The position numbers were made by a program, and so were the translations under genes. Shown in pieces: positions 1 through 6,916 of a DNA stretch of 30,848 bases (the stretch's first letter is position 1; the number at the start of each line of letters is the position of its first letter). Origin of the DNA: a bacterium (GTDB lineage: Bacteria > JAHJDO01); contig JAUWOV010000008.1 in the NCBI GenBank assembly GCA_030611945.1, forward strand, positions 1 to 30,848, read 5' to 3'. The notes below the pieces were generated by a model. That model saw only the letters and a program-made list of their open reading frames with translations. It had not been told where the DNA came from and did no database searches.

Positions 1-400
1 CCTCTGTTTTATTGTCTGTTCCTGCAACAAGATAGTTATAGTTGCCGGAGAAATAATACAAAGTAAGCATTCTGAGTCTCGGCTTTATATTTGCTATAGA
101 GATACGATTATCTGAAGAAGGCAGAATTCTCAGAAATTTCTTAAATGGCTCATCAAGAGATATTTTTTTAACTGGAATTGAGAACTTGTTTGCAATCAGA
201 AATGCCATATCTTCATCATTACTATGACTCTCACATGGCATTATTAACCCAAGACAATTGTCCTTGACAGCCTTCCGGCAAAGAACCCCAACACAAGCAG
301 AATCTATGCCTCCGCTAAGACCAAAAACTAAACCTTTGGCTCCGGACTTCTCAACTTGCTCTTTAAGCCATGAAACTATCTTTACTGATATATTATCCAT
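1..400 (-). CDS. nadE: NAD synthetase, truncated by the window edge
   Basis: Ammonia- or glutamine-dependent NAD+ synthetase, the cytoplasmic enzyme that amidates deamido-NAD in the last step of NAD biosynthesis. Only the first ~133 codons are present; the gene runs off the left edge. My reverse translation from the ATG at 400 begins MDNISVKIVSWLKEQ and contains the PP-loop ATP-pyrophosphatase motif SGGIDSA at residues 29-35. It also has the downstream family motif N-I-K-P-R-L-R-M followed by L-V-A-G-T-D-N-K-T-E. No amidohydrolase domain precedes the synthetase motif, so this looks like the short NadE form, but the C-terminus is unseen. The start lies 9 bp after the glutamine synthetase stop, so the two are probably cotranscribed. 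I see no strong ribosome binding site, so translation may be coupled to the upstream gene. Confidence 0.9.
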   Translation of the reverse strand, partial: MDNISVKIVSWLKEQVEKSGAKGLVFGLSGGIDSACVGVLCRKAVKDNCLGLIMPCESHSNDEDMAFLIANKFSIPVKKISLDEPFKKFLRILPSSDNRISIANIKPRLRMLTLYYFSGNYNYLVAGTDNKTE

Positions 401-409
401 TTTTATATT

Positions 410-2602
410 TTATTGCACAAACAGCATCTCTCTGTATTTTGGTAAATCCCAATGTTCATCAGCCACAACACATTCAAGTTCATCAACATGTTTTCTTATA
501 TGTTCCATTAGCGGTTTTAATTCTTCAAAGAACAAATTGGCTTTTTCATCTACTTCCAGATTGCCGGCCTTTTTCAGAAGTTTCTCCATCCTGCATGTAT
601 GCTTTCTTACATAATATATCTTATCTGTTACATCAATTAAGTGATTTTTGAGATCTTCGAAAACTTCTTCTTTAACTCTTAAGTCCGCATTCTTCTTTAA
701 ACTAACCAGGTCTGTAAGATTCCTTGCCAAAAGCCCCTGATAATCAAAACCTGCCGGTACTACGTTTGAGTCCACCATTTCACGCAAAGTATTGGCTTCA
801 ATTTCCAGCTTCTTACAATACATATCCATCCATATATTATATCTTGAAATTAATTCTCCCTTTGTAAGCACACCATATTTTTCAAACAGCGCTATGTTCT
901 CCTCCTTAATAAGAGCCTTCAAGGCATTAGGCGTTGAGGGTTCATTGATCAGCCCTCTTTTTTCAGCCTCTTTTATCCAGCCTTTAGAATAATTATCACC
1001 TTCAAACCTGATCGATTTTGTTTCTTCAATGATCTTTTTCAATACAGACAGCGCCCTCAAATTAAAATTCTTGTGATCAGACTCCTTTTTTATCCTATCT
1101 GCAATATAATCTACTGATTCTGCAACGATTGTATTGATAACCATAATAGGCGTTGAAATATTCTGAGAACTGCCAACCGCTCTAAATTCAAACTTGTTAC
1201 CGGTAAAAGCAAAAGGAGATGTTCTGTTCCTGTCAACTGCATCTTTATCAAAGGTCGGTAATTTGCCAATGCCAAGATGGACAATATCCTGTTTACTGAA
1301 TTCCGCCTTCTTACCTTTTTCTATTGTATCAAGAACCTTTGTCAACTGAGCGCCGATAAATACTGACATAACTGCAGGCGGGGCTTCATTAGCTCCAAGT
1401 CTATGTTCATTACCTGCTGATGCTATACTGGCATTTAACAGATCAGCATGTTTGTAAACAGCACGAATTACGGATATTAGCAATATCAGAAACTGTAAAT
1501 TGTCCTCCGACGTATTCCCATGATTAAAAAGATTGTTTTTATTATTATCCGACAGAGACCAATTAATATGCTTCCCACTTCCGTTTATACCTGCAAACGG
1601 TTTTTCATGTAAGAGGCACACCATGTCATGTTTCAAGGCAATCTTTTTGATAATATCCATAAGAAGCTGATTGTGATCTGCTGCAACATTGGAGTCCTCA
1701 AAAATAGGAGCAAACTCAAATTGATGAGGAGCAACTTCATTATGTCTGGTCTTTAAAGGAATACCTAATTTATACGCCTCAATACTTACATCATTCATAT
1801 AATTTATAACGCGCTCTTTAATTGAGCCAAAGTATTGATCCTCCAACTGCTGTCCTTTTGGAGACGATGCTCCAATCAGTGTGCGTTCTGTCATAAGTAA
1901 ATCCTGCCGCATTCTATAGAACCGCTTATCTATTAAAAAATATTCCTGTTCAGCGCCGCAATCCGAAAAGACCCTTTTTGCGTCCTTACGCCCGAAAAGC
2001 TTTAAAAGCCTAATTGCTGCTTTGTTAATAGCTTCATCGGAGCGCAGTAGAGGAAGCTTTTTATCAAGCGCTTCTCCATGATATGAAATGAATATGGATG
2101 GTATACACAGAGTCTTTCCAAGTTCGCACTCTATAATAAACGCAGGGCTTGAAGGATCCCATGCCGTATACCCGCGCGCTTCAAAGGTAGTTCTTATACC
2201 TCCGCTTGGAAAGCTGGACGCATCAGGCTCACCATGAATAAGCATTGATCCGCTAAACTTCTCAATAGCTCTGCCTTCTCCATCAGGAGAAATAAAGCTA
2301 TCATGCTTTTCAGCTGTAAGACCTGTCATGGGCTGAAACCAATGCGTATAATAAGTTGCGCCTTTCCCAATTGCCCAATCCTTCATTGCATTTGCTATTT
2401 CATCTGCTTCCTTCTTGCTGATTATTTTTCCTTCATCAAGCCAGCGCTTAAATGACTCAAAGGTCTTTTTGCTTATATGTTTTTTTATTACAGGAATACT
2501 AAACGTATTTTTACCAAAATAGCTTGATACTTTTTTAGGTAACTTTTCCACGTTCAATTTAACACCGCTAATTTTTCCCAATACATCTTGTCTTATGCTC
2601 AT
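410..2602 (-). CDS. glnN: Type III glutamine synthetase (GSIII)
   Basis: Cytoplasmic ATP-dependent ligation of ammonia to glutamate. The 730-residue length fits the GSIII family (about 700-730 residues) rather than the ~450-470 residues of GSI. Visible family signatures are HNEVAPHQFEFAPIF near residue 287, GSGKHINWS near 340 and NRTSPFAFTGNKFEFR near 457, covering glutamate, ATP and metal binding segments. The C-terminal third is helical and charged, as usual for GSIII. The start is well supported: a purine-rich GGAGAGGGG lies seven bases before the ATG, and a consensus promoter lies upstream at 2665-2692. nadE follows 9 bp after the stop. glnA is sometimes used for this gene; glnN is the GSIII-specific symbol. 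Confidence 0.95.
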   Translation of the reverse strand: MSIRQDVLGKISGVKLNVEKLPKKVSSYFGKNTFSIPVIKKHISKKTFESFKRWLDEGKIISKKEADEIANAMKDWAIGKGATYYTHWFQPMTGLTAEKHDSFISPDGEGRAIEKFSGSMLIHGEPDASSFPSGGIRTTFEARGYTAWDPSSPAFIIECELGKTLCIPSIFISYHGEALDKKLPLLRSDEAINKAAIRLLKLFGRKDAKRVFSDCGAEQEYFLIDKRFYRMRQDLLMTERTLIGASSPKGQQLEDQYFGSIKERVINYMNDVSIEAYKLGIPLKTRHNEVAPHQFEFAPIFEDSNVAADHNQLLMDIIKKIALKHDMVCLLHEKPFAGINGSGKHINWSLSDNNKNNLFNHGNTSEDNLQFLILLISVIRAVYKHADLLNASIASAGNEHRLGANEAPPAVMSVFIGAQLTKVLDTIEKGKKAEFSKQDIVHLGIGKLPTFDKDAVDRNRTSPFAFTGNKFEFRAVGSSQNISTPIMVINTIVAESVDYIADRIKKESDHKNFNLRALSVLKKIIEETKSIRFEGDNYSKGWIKEAEKRGLINEPSTPNALKALIKEENIALFEKYGVLTKGELISRYNIWMDMYCKKLEIEANTLREMVDSNVVPAGFDYQGLLARNLTDLVSLKKNADLRVKEEVFEDLKNHLIDVTDKIYYVRKHTCRMEKLLKKAGNLEVDEKANLFFEELKPLMEHIRKHVDELECVVADEHWDLPKYREMLFVQ

Positions 2603-2664
2603 CTTATCCCCTCTCCTGATATAGTCTGCCTTGAAATGTATCCATTTGTAGAAGTTTCTCTTCT

Positions 2665-2692
2665 ATTTTACCCAGCACCTTATTTTTGTCAA
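2665..2692 (-). promoter_or_regulatory. Sigma-70-type promoter of glnN
   Basis: Read on the minus strand, a perfect -35 box TTGACA (2692-2687) is followed after 16 bases by TAAAAT (2670-2665), five of six matches to the -10 consensus. Transcription would start near 2658, giving a leader of about 55 nt before the glnN ATG. The spacer contains GGTGCTGGG (2679-2671), which occurs again upstream at 2727-2719, so the promoter could be under operator control. Confidence 0.75.
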
Positions 2693-2698
2693 CAATCT

Positions 2699-2726
2699 GT
2701 GCTGGCTGGCTCTATCCGCCCAGCAC
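2699..2726 (-). terminator. Hairpin after the ABC/TPR operon, possible weak terminator
   Basis: Arms GTGCTGG (2699-2705) and CCAGCAC (2720-2726) form a 7-bp stem around a 14-nt loop, just past the TPR gene stop at 2735 and just before the glnN promoter. No convincing T-run follows on the minus strand, so termination is uncertain. The arms may instead be protein-binding half-sites. Confidence 0.35.
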
Positions 2727-2734
2727 CAGATATA

Positions 2735-3595
2735 CTAATCTTTCTCTTGTTCCCATCTGGCTATAATCTGTACAGCTTTTTTGTTTTCCGGGAATAATCC
2801 GAGAACCTGTTTGTAACAGTCTATTGCCTTTTGTGTATGTCCTTGAAATTTATACGAGAAAGCAAGGAATCTGAGTATGCCTGCTTTGTCATATTCATCC
2901 ATTTCAGCCTGTGATTTGAGAGCCTTCTCAAAATAGTATTGAGCTTTTTTATAATCCTTTAGCCTTGAAAAATAGACTATCCCAATTTGCGTAGATATTT
3001 GGTAGCCATCCGGGTTGTTTTTTATTCCCTCTTTCAAGAATTTAATGGCTTCCTCCGTTTTCCCAAGTCTAAATGCGAGCCAGTATCCTCCAACAGCGTA
3101 TGCCCTCACGTGATGAGGATTGAACGTGGTAGTAAGCTTGAACCACGGCATAAGTTCATCCTCTCTTTTACTATGCAGGTGCTCTGTAATATTCGGCTTG
3201 AGATTGTATTCAAGCTTAGCAAAGAGTTTGTCCAGTCTGTTATGCTTTAACTCGTGTCCATGCTCTGTTCCTTTGTGTTCATGTTCATGTTTGTGCTGCG
3301 TATGTCCTCCTATGCCTGCCTCTTCTAAAATATGGCAGTGTGAATGTTCAGTTACTCCCTTATGAAGATATTCGTCTGTTTTCAGCCACAACAGATCTGC
3401 GGAACCAGAAAAGACACCGCCTAAAATTTTACTTATAATTTCTCCGCCCGGAATAACAGAAACACTGCTAGCCTCAGAATAATGATAGGTTTGAAGAGGA
3501 ATCTGAAGTAACAAGACACAAAGCAACAAAGCACAAAGGCACAAAGGCACATTGTAGGGGCGGTGCTTGCCCCCGCCCGTTCCCAGTTTTTTCAC
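2735..3595 (-). CDS. Membrane-anchored TPR protein with histidine-rich loop
   Basis: Probable inner-membrane-anchored periplasmic protein of about 286 residues. I chose the GTG at 3595 because it overlaps the permease stop as GTGA, the coupling used repeatedly in this window; a GTG at 3550 is also possible, and a longer reading from 3703 would overlap the permease by 112 bp. The N-terminus has one hydrophobic segment rich in L and C (PLCLCALLLCVLLLQ), a signal anchor. A histidine-rich stretch follows (roughly positions 3245-3355) with 11 His and one Cys in about 40 residues, suggestive of transition-metal binding. The C-terminal half has TPR-like helices (for example PDGYQISTQIGIVYFSRLKD and KAGILRFLAFSYKFQGHTQK). 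Substrate is unknown. The signal-anchor coding sequence is built from dispersed repeats (see findings). Confidence 0.75.
   Translation of the reverse strand: MKKLGTGGGKHRPYNVPLCLCALLLCVLLLQIPLQTYHYSEASSVSVIPGGEIISKILGGVFSGSADLLWLKTDEYLHKGVTEHSHCHILEEAGIGGHTQHKHEHEHKGTEHGHELKHNRLDKLFAKLEYNLKPNITEHLHSKREDELMPWFKLTTTFNPHHVRAYAVGGYWLAFRLGKTEEAIKFLKEGIKNNPDGYQISTQIGIVYFSRLKDYKKAQYYFEKALKSQAEMDEYDKAGILRFLAFSYKFQGHTQKAIDCYKQVLGLFPENKKAVQIIARWEQEKD
3511..3553. repeat. TTTGTGCC-type short tandem repeat inside the TPR gene
   Basis: On the minus strand this reads as near-tandem units of TTTGTGCC and variants (TTTGTGCT, TTTGTGTC). The same unit recurs at 11413-11450 and near 15696-15708, in each case over the hydrophobic core of a signal peptide. 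Here it encodes PLCLCALLLCVLLL. Confidence 0.6.
3554..3581. repeat. G/C-rich palindromic repeat, copy 1
   Basis: The element starts GTAGGGGCGG, has a GCTTGCC core and ends CCGCCCGTT, with arms that can pair (GGGGCGG with CCGCCC). An almost identical copy in the same orientation lies at 24704-24731, inside the Rhs-like gene. Here it is translated on the minus strand as part of the N-terminal region of the TPR protein. Confidence 0.7.
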
Positions 3596-4359
3596 AACTG
3601 CTTTCTCTGAAACTTCAATGTCCCTATCAGCAGAAAGATAGATATATAAACAACAGCGTATATCGTTACTGTTATTATTACCCATGCCGGGACTGGCGGC
3701 CATTGGTGAACTATCTTTTTTGACAGGTCAAAATAATCAAGATGAGGAATGATATAATTAAGAGACTTGAGCATCCAGACAAGGAACGCTCCGCACTTAT
3801 CAAGCGCGTCTGAGATAGCTTTGCCAATCCAATGTCCCAGAATAAAATAAAGGATTGAGACTGTAACATTTGCGGCATTTGTCATAAAGGCTGACAGACA
3901 TATAACAATAGAGGATATGAGCATTAACTGAAGAATATGCAGGAATATCCCCTGTATTAAAATACCCGACACACTGCTTCCTTTAGAAAGCAGGAGAATA
4001 ATGAATATTCCCTCAAAAACCAGAAAACAGAATATAGAAATAAGCGATGTTCCAAGCCATTTTCCTATAATAAATTCAGACCTTTTTAGAGGTTTTGCCA
4101 TCAACGGATAAATCGTGCGGCTGTTCAGTTCGGTGGGCAGCTGTCTTGCTCCAACAACAACAGCAATAATTACAGTTATATAGGTAACGATAAGAAAGGA
4201 TAATTCTGTAAAATACTTTACTAATCCTGTTAGAGAGAAAAAACTTGCCATTGCAGCTACAGCCATTATTGCAACAGATAAAATAAATAAAACGTAGATT
4301 TCTTTTTTTCTGATAGATTCCTCAATTACATTTTTCGCAATAATCCATGCAGCTCTCAT
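3592..4359 (-). CDS. ABC-2 type transporter permease
   Basis: Integral inner-membrane subunit of an ABC exporter, 255 residues with about six hydrophobic segments (around residues 22-45, 50-70, 100-125, 130-160, 165-185 and 225-248). The layout resembles ABC-2/NosY-type permeases: a short cytoplasmic N-terminus, then a loop with R-Q-L-P-x-E-L-x-S-R-T-I-Y-P-L-M-A-K-P, the usual coupling segment of this family. Its start overlaps the end of the ATPase gene by 4 bp (ATGA) and its stop overlaps the GTG of the TPR gene, so the three form one operon. The substrate cannot be read from the sequence; the histidine-rich partner hints at a metal or metalloprotein-related role, but that is inference. Confidence 0.85.
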   Translation of the reverse strand: MRAAWIIAKNVIEESIRKKEIYVLFILSVAIMAVAAMASFFSLTGLVKYFTELSFLIVTYITVIIAVVVGARQLPTELNSRTIYPLMAKPLKRSEFIIGKWLGTSLISIFCFLVFEGIFIILLLSKGSSVSGILIQGIFLHILQLMLISSIVICLSAFMTNAANVTVSILYFILGHWIGKAISDALDKCGAFLVWMLKSLNYIIPHLDYFDLSKKIVHQWPPVPAWVIITVTIYAVVYISIFLLIGTLKFQRKQL

Positions 4360-5138
4360 GCTCTTTTATCCTTTATCGTCCGGACGAAAATATCTTCTAA
4401 AGAAGCTCGCCCCGAACCAGATTTATCTTGGTTCTTGGTATTAATTTTCCCAACAATTTGGTCCAGCTTCTCAGTCTTTAGAATTTGTCCTCTGTCAATT
4501 ATTCCCACTCTGTCACAAATCAGTTCTACTTCCGAAAGCTCATGCGAACTAAAAAATATGGTTTTACCTTTATTCCTGAGTTCCAGGATAATATCGCGCA
4601 TTTCTCTTTTTCCGATTGGATCAAGCCCTGAATTTGGTTCATCAAGTATCATAACGTCAGGGTCATTTATAATAGCCTGCGCAAGCCCAAGACGTTGCTG
4701 CATGCCTTTTGACAGGTTACGAATAGGAGTATTCTTTTTCCCCATTAACCCAACAATTGCCAAAACGGAGTCTATTCTACTGTTCAATGTAATTTTGTCT
4801 ATACGAAACAATTTTCCGTACATTGTGAGGATTTTGGAAGGCGTAAGATATGGATAATAATAAGCCGTTTCCGGTAAATATCCAATTCTAAACCTGTTTT
4901 TTAATGAGGAAGATTTTTCATCCAGTATAATTGCCTCGCCATTAGTAGGACGCATAAAGCCCAATAAGACATTGATAGTTGTTGTTTTCCCCGCTCCATT
5001 AGGACCTATAAATCCAAATATTTCACCTTTGTAAGCGCGCAGGTTTATGCCCTTTAAAGCAACCGTTTTTTCTCTGCCCACTCTATATTCCGCATGAAGA
5101 TTTTTAATTTCTATTACTGGTTCCACACTAAAATCCAA
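4356..5138 (-). CDS. ABC transporter ATP-binding protein
   Basis: Cytoplasmic ATPase subunit of the exporter encoded with the downstream permease, 260 residues. It has Walker A GPNGAGKTT (residues 45-53), signature LSKGMQQRLG (142-151), Walker B DVMILDEP (161-168), D-loop SGLD and the H-loop FSSHE near 203. This is the CcmA/NosF-like class that pairs with ABC-2 permeases. The longest reading begins at a TTG (5138) that lies within an AT-rich dispersed repeat; a GTG four codons later (5126) is an alternative start. Neither has a good Shine-Dalgarno sequence. The operon reads away from the pilus cluster, so its promoter must lie in the 5139-5350 region. Confidence 0.88.
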   Translation of the reverse strand: MDFSVEPVIEIKNLHAEYRVGREKTVALKGINLRAYKGEIFGFIGPNGAGKTTTINVLLGFMRPTNGEAIILDEKSSSLKNRFRIGYLPETAYYYPYLTPSKILTMYGKLFRIDKITLNSRIDSVLAIVGLMGKKNTPIRNLSKGMQQRLGLAQAIINDPDVMILDEPNSGLDPIGKREMRDIILELRNKGKTIFFSSHELSEVELICDRVGIIDRGQILKTEKLDQIVGKINTKNQDKSGSGRASLEDIFVRTIKDKRA

Positions 5139-5160
5139 AATTCGAAATTCGAATTTTTAG
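5130..5160. repeat. AT-rich dispersed repeat (AATTTTGAAATTCG family)
   Basis: Minus-strand reading contains AATTCGAATTTCGAATTTT followed by GGATTTTAG, the same vocabulary as the elements at 11354-11410, 14612-14678 and 15632-15690. It abuts the start of the ABC ATPase gene and supplies its TTG candidate start. Confidence 0.55.
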
Positions 5161-5162
5161 TA

Positions 5163-5248
5163 TTAAGTTATAAGGATTAAGAATTAAGTAAAAAACGTCA
5201 CCTACTACAAACTTAATCCTTAAAGCGAAGCGTCTTAATCCTTAATCC
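5163..5248. repeat. TTAAGGATTAAG direct and inverted repeats
   Basis: The block contains AAGGATTAAGAATTAAG (5172-5188), then the inverted forms CTTAATCCTTAA (5212-5223) and TCTTAATCCTTAATCC (5233-5248). The arms can form a long AT-rich stem. The region is non-coding and lies between the ABC operon start and the pilin control region. No function can be assigned. Confidence 0.6.
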
Positions 5249-5296
5249 TGTCTTTCTTTACGAATATACTAACATCTTATGGTATTGTCAAGACGT

Positions 5297-5338
5297 CAAA
5301 AATTTTTGCCTATATGAGCAGTATGTCAAAATATTTTG
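5297..5338. promoter_or_regulatory. Twin 12-bp palindromes, candidate PilR activator sites
   Basis: Two perfect palindromes, CAAAAATTTTTG (5297-5308) and CAAAATATTTTG (5327-5338), have centres exactly 30 bp apart, three helical turns. Each sits in a longer shared context, GTCAAAAxxTTTTGCCTA. They lie about 165-210 bp upstream of the predicted sigma-54 start site, a normal distance for NtrC-family enhancers. Binding by PilR is inference; the sites could also serve the divergent ABC operon. Confidence 0.5.
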
Positions 5339-5350
5339 CCTAACAATCAA

Positions 5351-5370
5351 CCGCCGACTTCAGTCGGCGG
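5351..5370. repeat. Perfect GC-rich inverted repeat
   Basis: CCGCCGACT and AGTCGGCGG are perfect 9-base complements separated by TC, giving a very stable small hairpin. There is no T-run on either side, so a terminator role is not supported. It resembles a dispersed genomic palindrome. Confidence 0.6.
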
Positions 5371-5399
5371 AACTTCAACCATGAAGAATTTTCGGGGAA

Positions 5400-5463
5400 G
5401 ACATCCCCCTAGTTCCGCTTGCGGCGAAACTATCCCCCTTTGAAGGGGGATTTAAGGGGATGT
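5400..5463. repeat. Nested inverted-repeat block upstream of the pilin promoter
   Basis: Outer arms ACATCCCC (5401-5408) and GGGGATGT (5456-5463) enclose an inner hairpin CCCCCTTTGAAGGGGG (5434-5449) and a GCTTGC-centred imperfect hairpin. The block ends 15 bp before the sigma-54 -24 element. It resembles a palindromic dispersed repeat; an effect on DNA bending or PilR looping is conceivable but unproven. Confidence 0.6.
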
Positions 5464-5477
5464 GCCCCTGACATCTT

Positions 5478-5493
5478 TGGCACGAAAAATGCT
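5478..5493 (+). promoter_or_regulatory. Sigma-54 (-24/-12) promoter of the pilin operon
   Basis: TGGCAC (5478-5483), five bases, then ATGCT (5489-5493). The invariant GG (5479-5480) and GC (5491-5492) are separated by exactly 10 bases, as required for RpoN promoters; only one base of the TTGCW box deviates. Transcription would start near 5504, giving a leader of about 40 nt to the pilin ATG. A sigma-54 activator of the PilR type is encoded at 29248-30612. Confidence 0.82.
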
Positions 5494-5542
5494 AGTATAT
5501 AAAATAGAAGGAAAAATTTATTGAAGAGGAGGTGAATAAGAA

Positions 5543-5995
5543 ATGATTAAATTACTGAGAAGTAAGAAAGGTTTTACGCTAGTTGAGATCATGATCGTTG
5601 TTGCGATCATCGGTCTTCTTGCAGCAATAGCCATTCCAAACTTCATCAAGTCCAGAAACCGCTCCAGAGACGCTGTATGCACAAACAACATGAAGCAGAT
5701 CGCGTCTGGTCTTGAACAGGTATGTATGGAGAATAATATGGATGCTACTACAGCTGGCGCTGGTCTTGCCTGGAGCGTAGCTCCTACATCAAATGGATGG
5801 GGCTTAGTAACTGCAGCAGGTCCACCTATAATTCACGGATACCTAAAGACAGTTCCTACATGTCCAATTAATGCAGCCAACGCTTATGTGGCGAATGCAA
5901 CAGCAGCTGGAGTGTTTCAGATTGTATGTGCAAACGCTGCAGGTCATAGCCCGAGTTTTCTGGGCAGTGTTGCTACTCCATTTCAGCTGCCATAA
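5543..5995 (+). CDS. pilA: Type IV major prepilin
   Basis: Probable major pilin of 150 residues. The leader MIKLLRSKKG precedes the prepilin peptidase site G|FTLVE, with Glu at mature position 5 and a hydrophobic alpha1 helix (IMIVVAIIGLLAAIAIP). The globular part has four cysteines (in D-A-V-C, Q-V-C, T-C-P and I-V-C) at the same places as in the next gene, suggesting two disulfides. The start is secure: GAGGAGGT lies nine bases upstream. It is the first gene after the sigma-54 promoter, the position expected of the highly expressed pilin. A GspG-like pseudopilin is the alternative, but the pilMNOPQ/pilT context favours T4P. Confidence 0.9.
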   Translation: MIKLLRSKKGFTLVEIMIVVAIIGLLAAIAIPNFIKSRNRSRDAVCTNNMKQIASGLEQVCMENNMDATTAGAGLAWSVAPTSNGWGLVTAAGPPIIHGYLKTVPTCPINAANAYVANATAAGVFQIVCANAAGHSPSFLGSVATPFQLP

Positions 5996-6022
5996 GACCA
6001 GTTGCTGAAAGTTGTAAAAGGA

Positions 6023-6078
6023 CGCAAACGGCGGCGGGGATTTCCCGCCGCTTGTGTGTCCCGCGAAAGGTGTTTGCG
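6023..6078 (+). promoter_or_regulatory. Structured leader between the two pilin genes
   Basis: A strong hairpin, GCGGCGGG (6031-6038) pairing with CCCGCCGC (6044-6051), is enclosed by a second perfect 7-bp helix, CGCAAAC (6023-6029) with GTTTGCG (6072-6078). The outer helix ends one base before the ATG of the second pilin and encloses its GAAAGG ribosome binding site. It could attenuate readthrough, stabilise the upstream pilin mRNA, or control translation of the second pilin. No T-run follows, so it is not a classical terminator. Confidence 0.55.
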
Positions 6079-6079
6079 A

Positions 6080-6535
6080 ATGATAAGAATTTTGAAAGAC
6101 AAGACAGGATTTACGATTGTTGAGATTATGATCGTTGTTACGATCGTAGGGCTTTTATTAACTATAGCTATGCCTAATTTTGTCAAATCAAGGACGAGGT
6201 CAAGAGATGCTGTATGCGCGGACAATATGAGCCAGATCGCGTCTGCTCTGAAACAGGTATGCATGGAGAAAGACCTTGACGTTGCTAATGGCGGCGCTGG
6301 ATTTGCAGTTGGAGCAATTGCGTGGAATGCTGTTCCCACGAACAATGGATGGGGAGTGGTAGGAGCGACATCTTATTTGAAAACAGCTCCTGTGTGTCCT
6401 GTTAGTACAGCCAATGCTTACACAGTGGGTTCTGACACAAAGGGTACATTTCTGATCTTGTGCCCAAACATTACAGGACATGGAGCAAAATTTAGGAGTG
6501 ATTACAGTGCGCCAAGTTATTACACAACGCAGTAA
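6080..6535 (+). CDS. Second type IV prepilin, paralogue of pilA
   Basis: A 151-residue prepilin with leader MIRILKDKTG and cleavage site G|FTIVE. I chose the ATG at 6080, residue 27 of the longer open frame, because it gives a normal 10-residue leader and has GAAAGG upstream; the frame before it is the structured intergenic segment. It aligns with the preceding pilin along its length, sharing R-S-R-D-A-V-C, Q-V-C-M-E, N-G-W-G, Y-L-K-T and four cysteines, so the pair arose by tandem duplication. It may be a minor or alternative pilin. A dedicated RNA structure separates it from the first pilin. Confidence 0.88.
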   Translation: MIRILKDKTGFTIVEIMIVVTIVGLLLTIAMPNFVKSRTRSRDAVCADNMSQIASALKQVCMEKDLDVANGGAGFAVGAIAWNAVPTNNGWGVVGATSYLKTAPVCPVSTANAYTVGSDTKGTFLILCPNITGHGAKFRSDYSAPSYYTTQ

Positions 6536-6914
6536 GACCGCTTGGAAGAGCGAGAAAGGACTGACATTTGTAGAAGTTATGGTGGCTATTCTGATTATCA
6601 GCATAGTGGCTACCAGCATACTTGTCTCATACAATCTTTCATACAGGTTCGCCATAAGGAACACTAACAGGACTGTTGCTGTTCAGATAGCTCAGGCCAC
6701 AATAGAAGAGGAAAAAAGGAATGGATATAATGGGGTTGTATCCTGGGGACCTACTGCTAATAATCCCTATCTTGGAAACACACCCAATATGACTACGCAG
6801 GTAACTGTTTCACAACCAACAACAGATGTGAGAATGGTAACTGTTGCTGTAAGCTGGACTGACAGGGATAGAACAGTAAATGAAACCTTGCAGACTCTAT
6901 TAACACAAAGATAA
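6507..6914 (+). CDS. pilV: Minor prepilin, PilV/GspI-like
   Basis: About 135 residues. The hydrophobic N-terminus after K-S-E-K-G|LTFVE carries Glu5 and a long alpha1 helix (VMVAILIISIVATSILVS), the class III signal of minor pilins that prime pilus assembly. The frame is open from an ATG at 6480, but the GTG at 6507 has AGGAG nine bases upstream and gives a leader of more typical length, so I prefer it. Either start overlaps the preceding pilin gene, indicating coupling. The Q-I-A-Q-A-T-I-E-E-E-K-R-N-G segment after the helix is typical of PilV/GspI proteins, which usually follow with A-x-x-x-A-E. Confidence 0.75.
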   Translation: MRQVITQRSKTAWKSEKGLTFVEVMVAILIISIVATSILVSYNLSYRFAIRNTNRTVAVQIAQATIEEEKRNGYNGVVSWGPTANNPYLGNTPNMTTQVTVSQPTTDVRMVTVAVSWTDRDRTVNETLQTLLTQR

Positions 6915-6916
6915 AT

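Noticed and set aside
258-614. Plus-strand open frames over the nadE/glnN region
   Set aside because: They are antisense to strongly conserved NadE and GSIII sequences and show no protein family features.
3596-3703. Longer N-terminus for the TPR protein starting at 3703
   Set aside because: It would overlap the permease by 112 bp and adds no signal or domain; the GTG at 3595 gives a 4-bp coupled overlap.
6002-6079. Extra 26 residues upstream of the second pilin
   Set aside because: They are translation of the structured intergenic RNA and would give an abnormally long prepilin leader.
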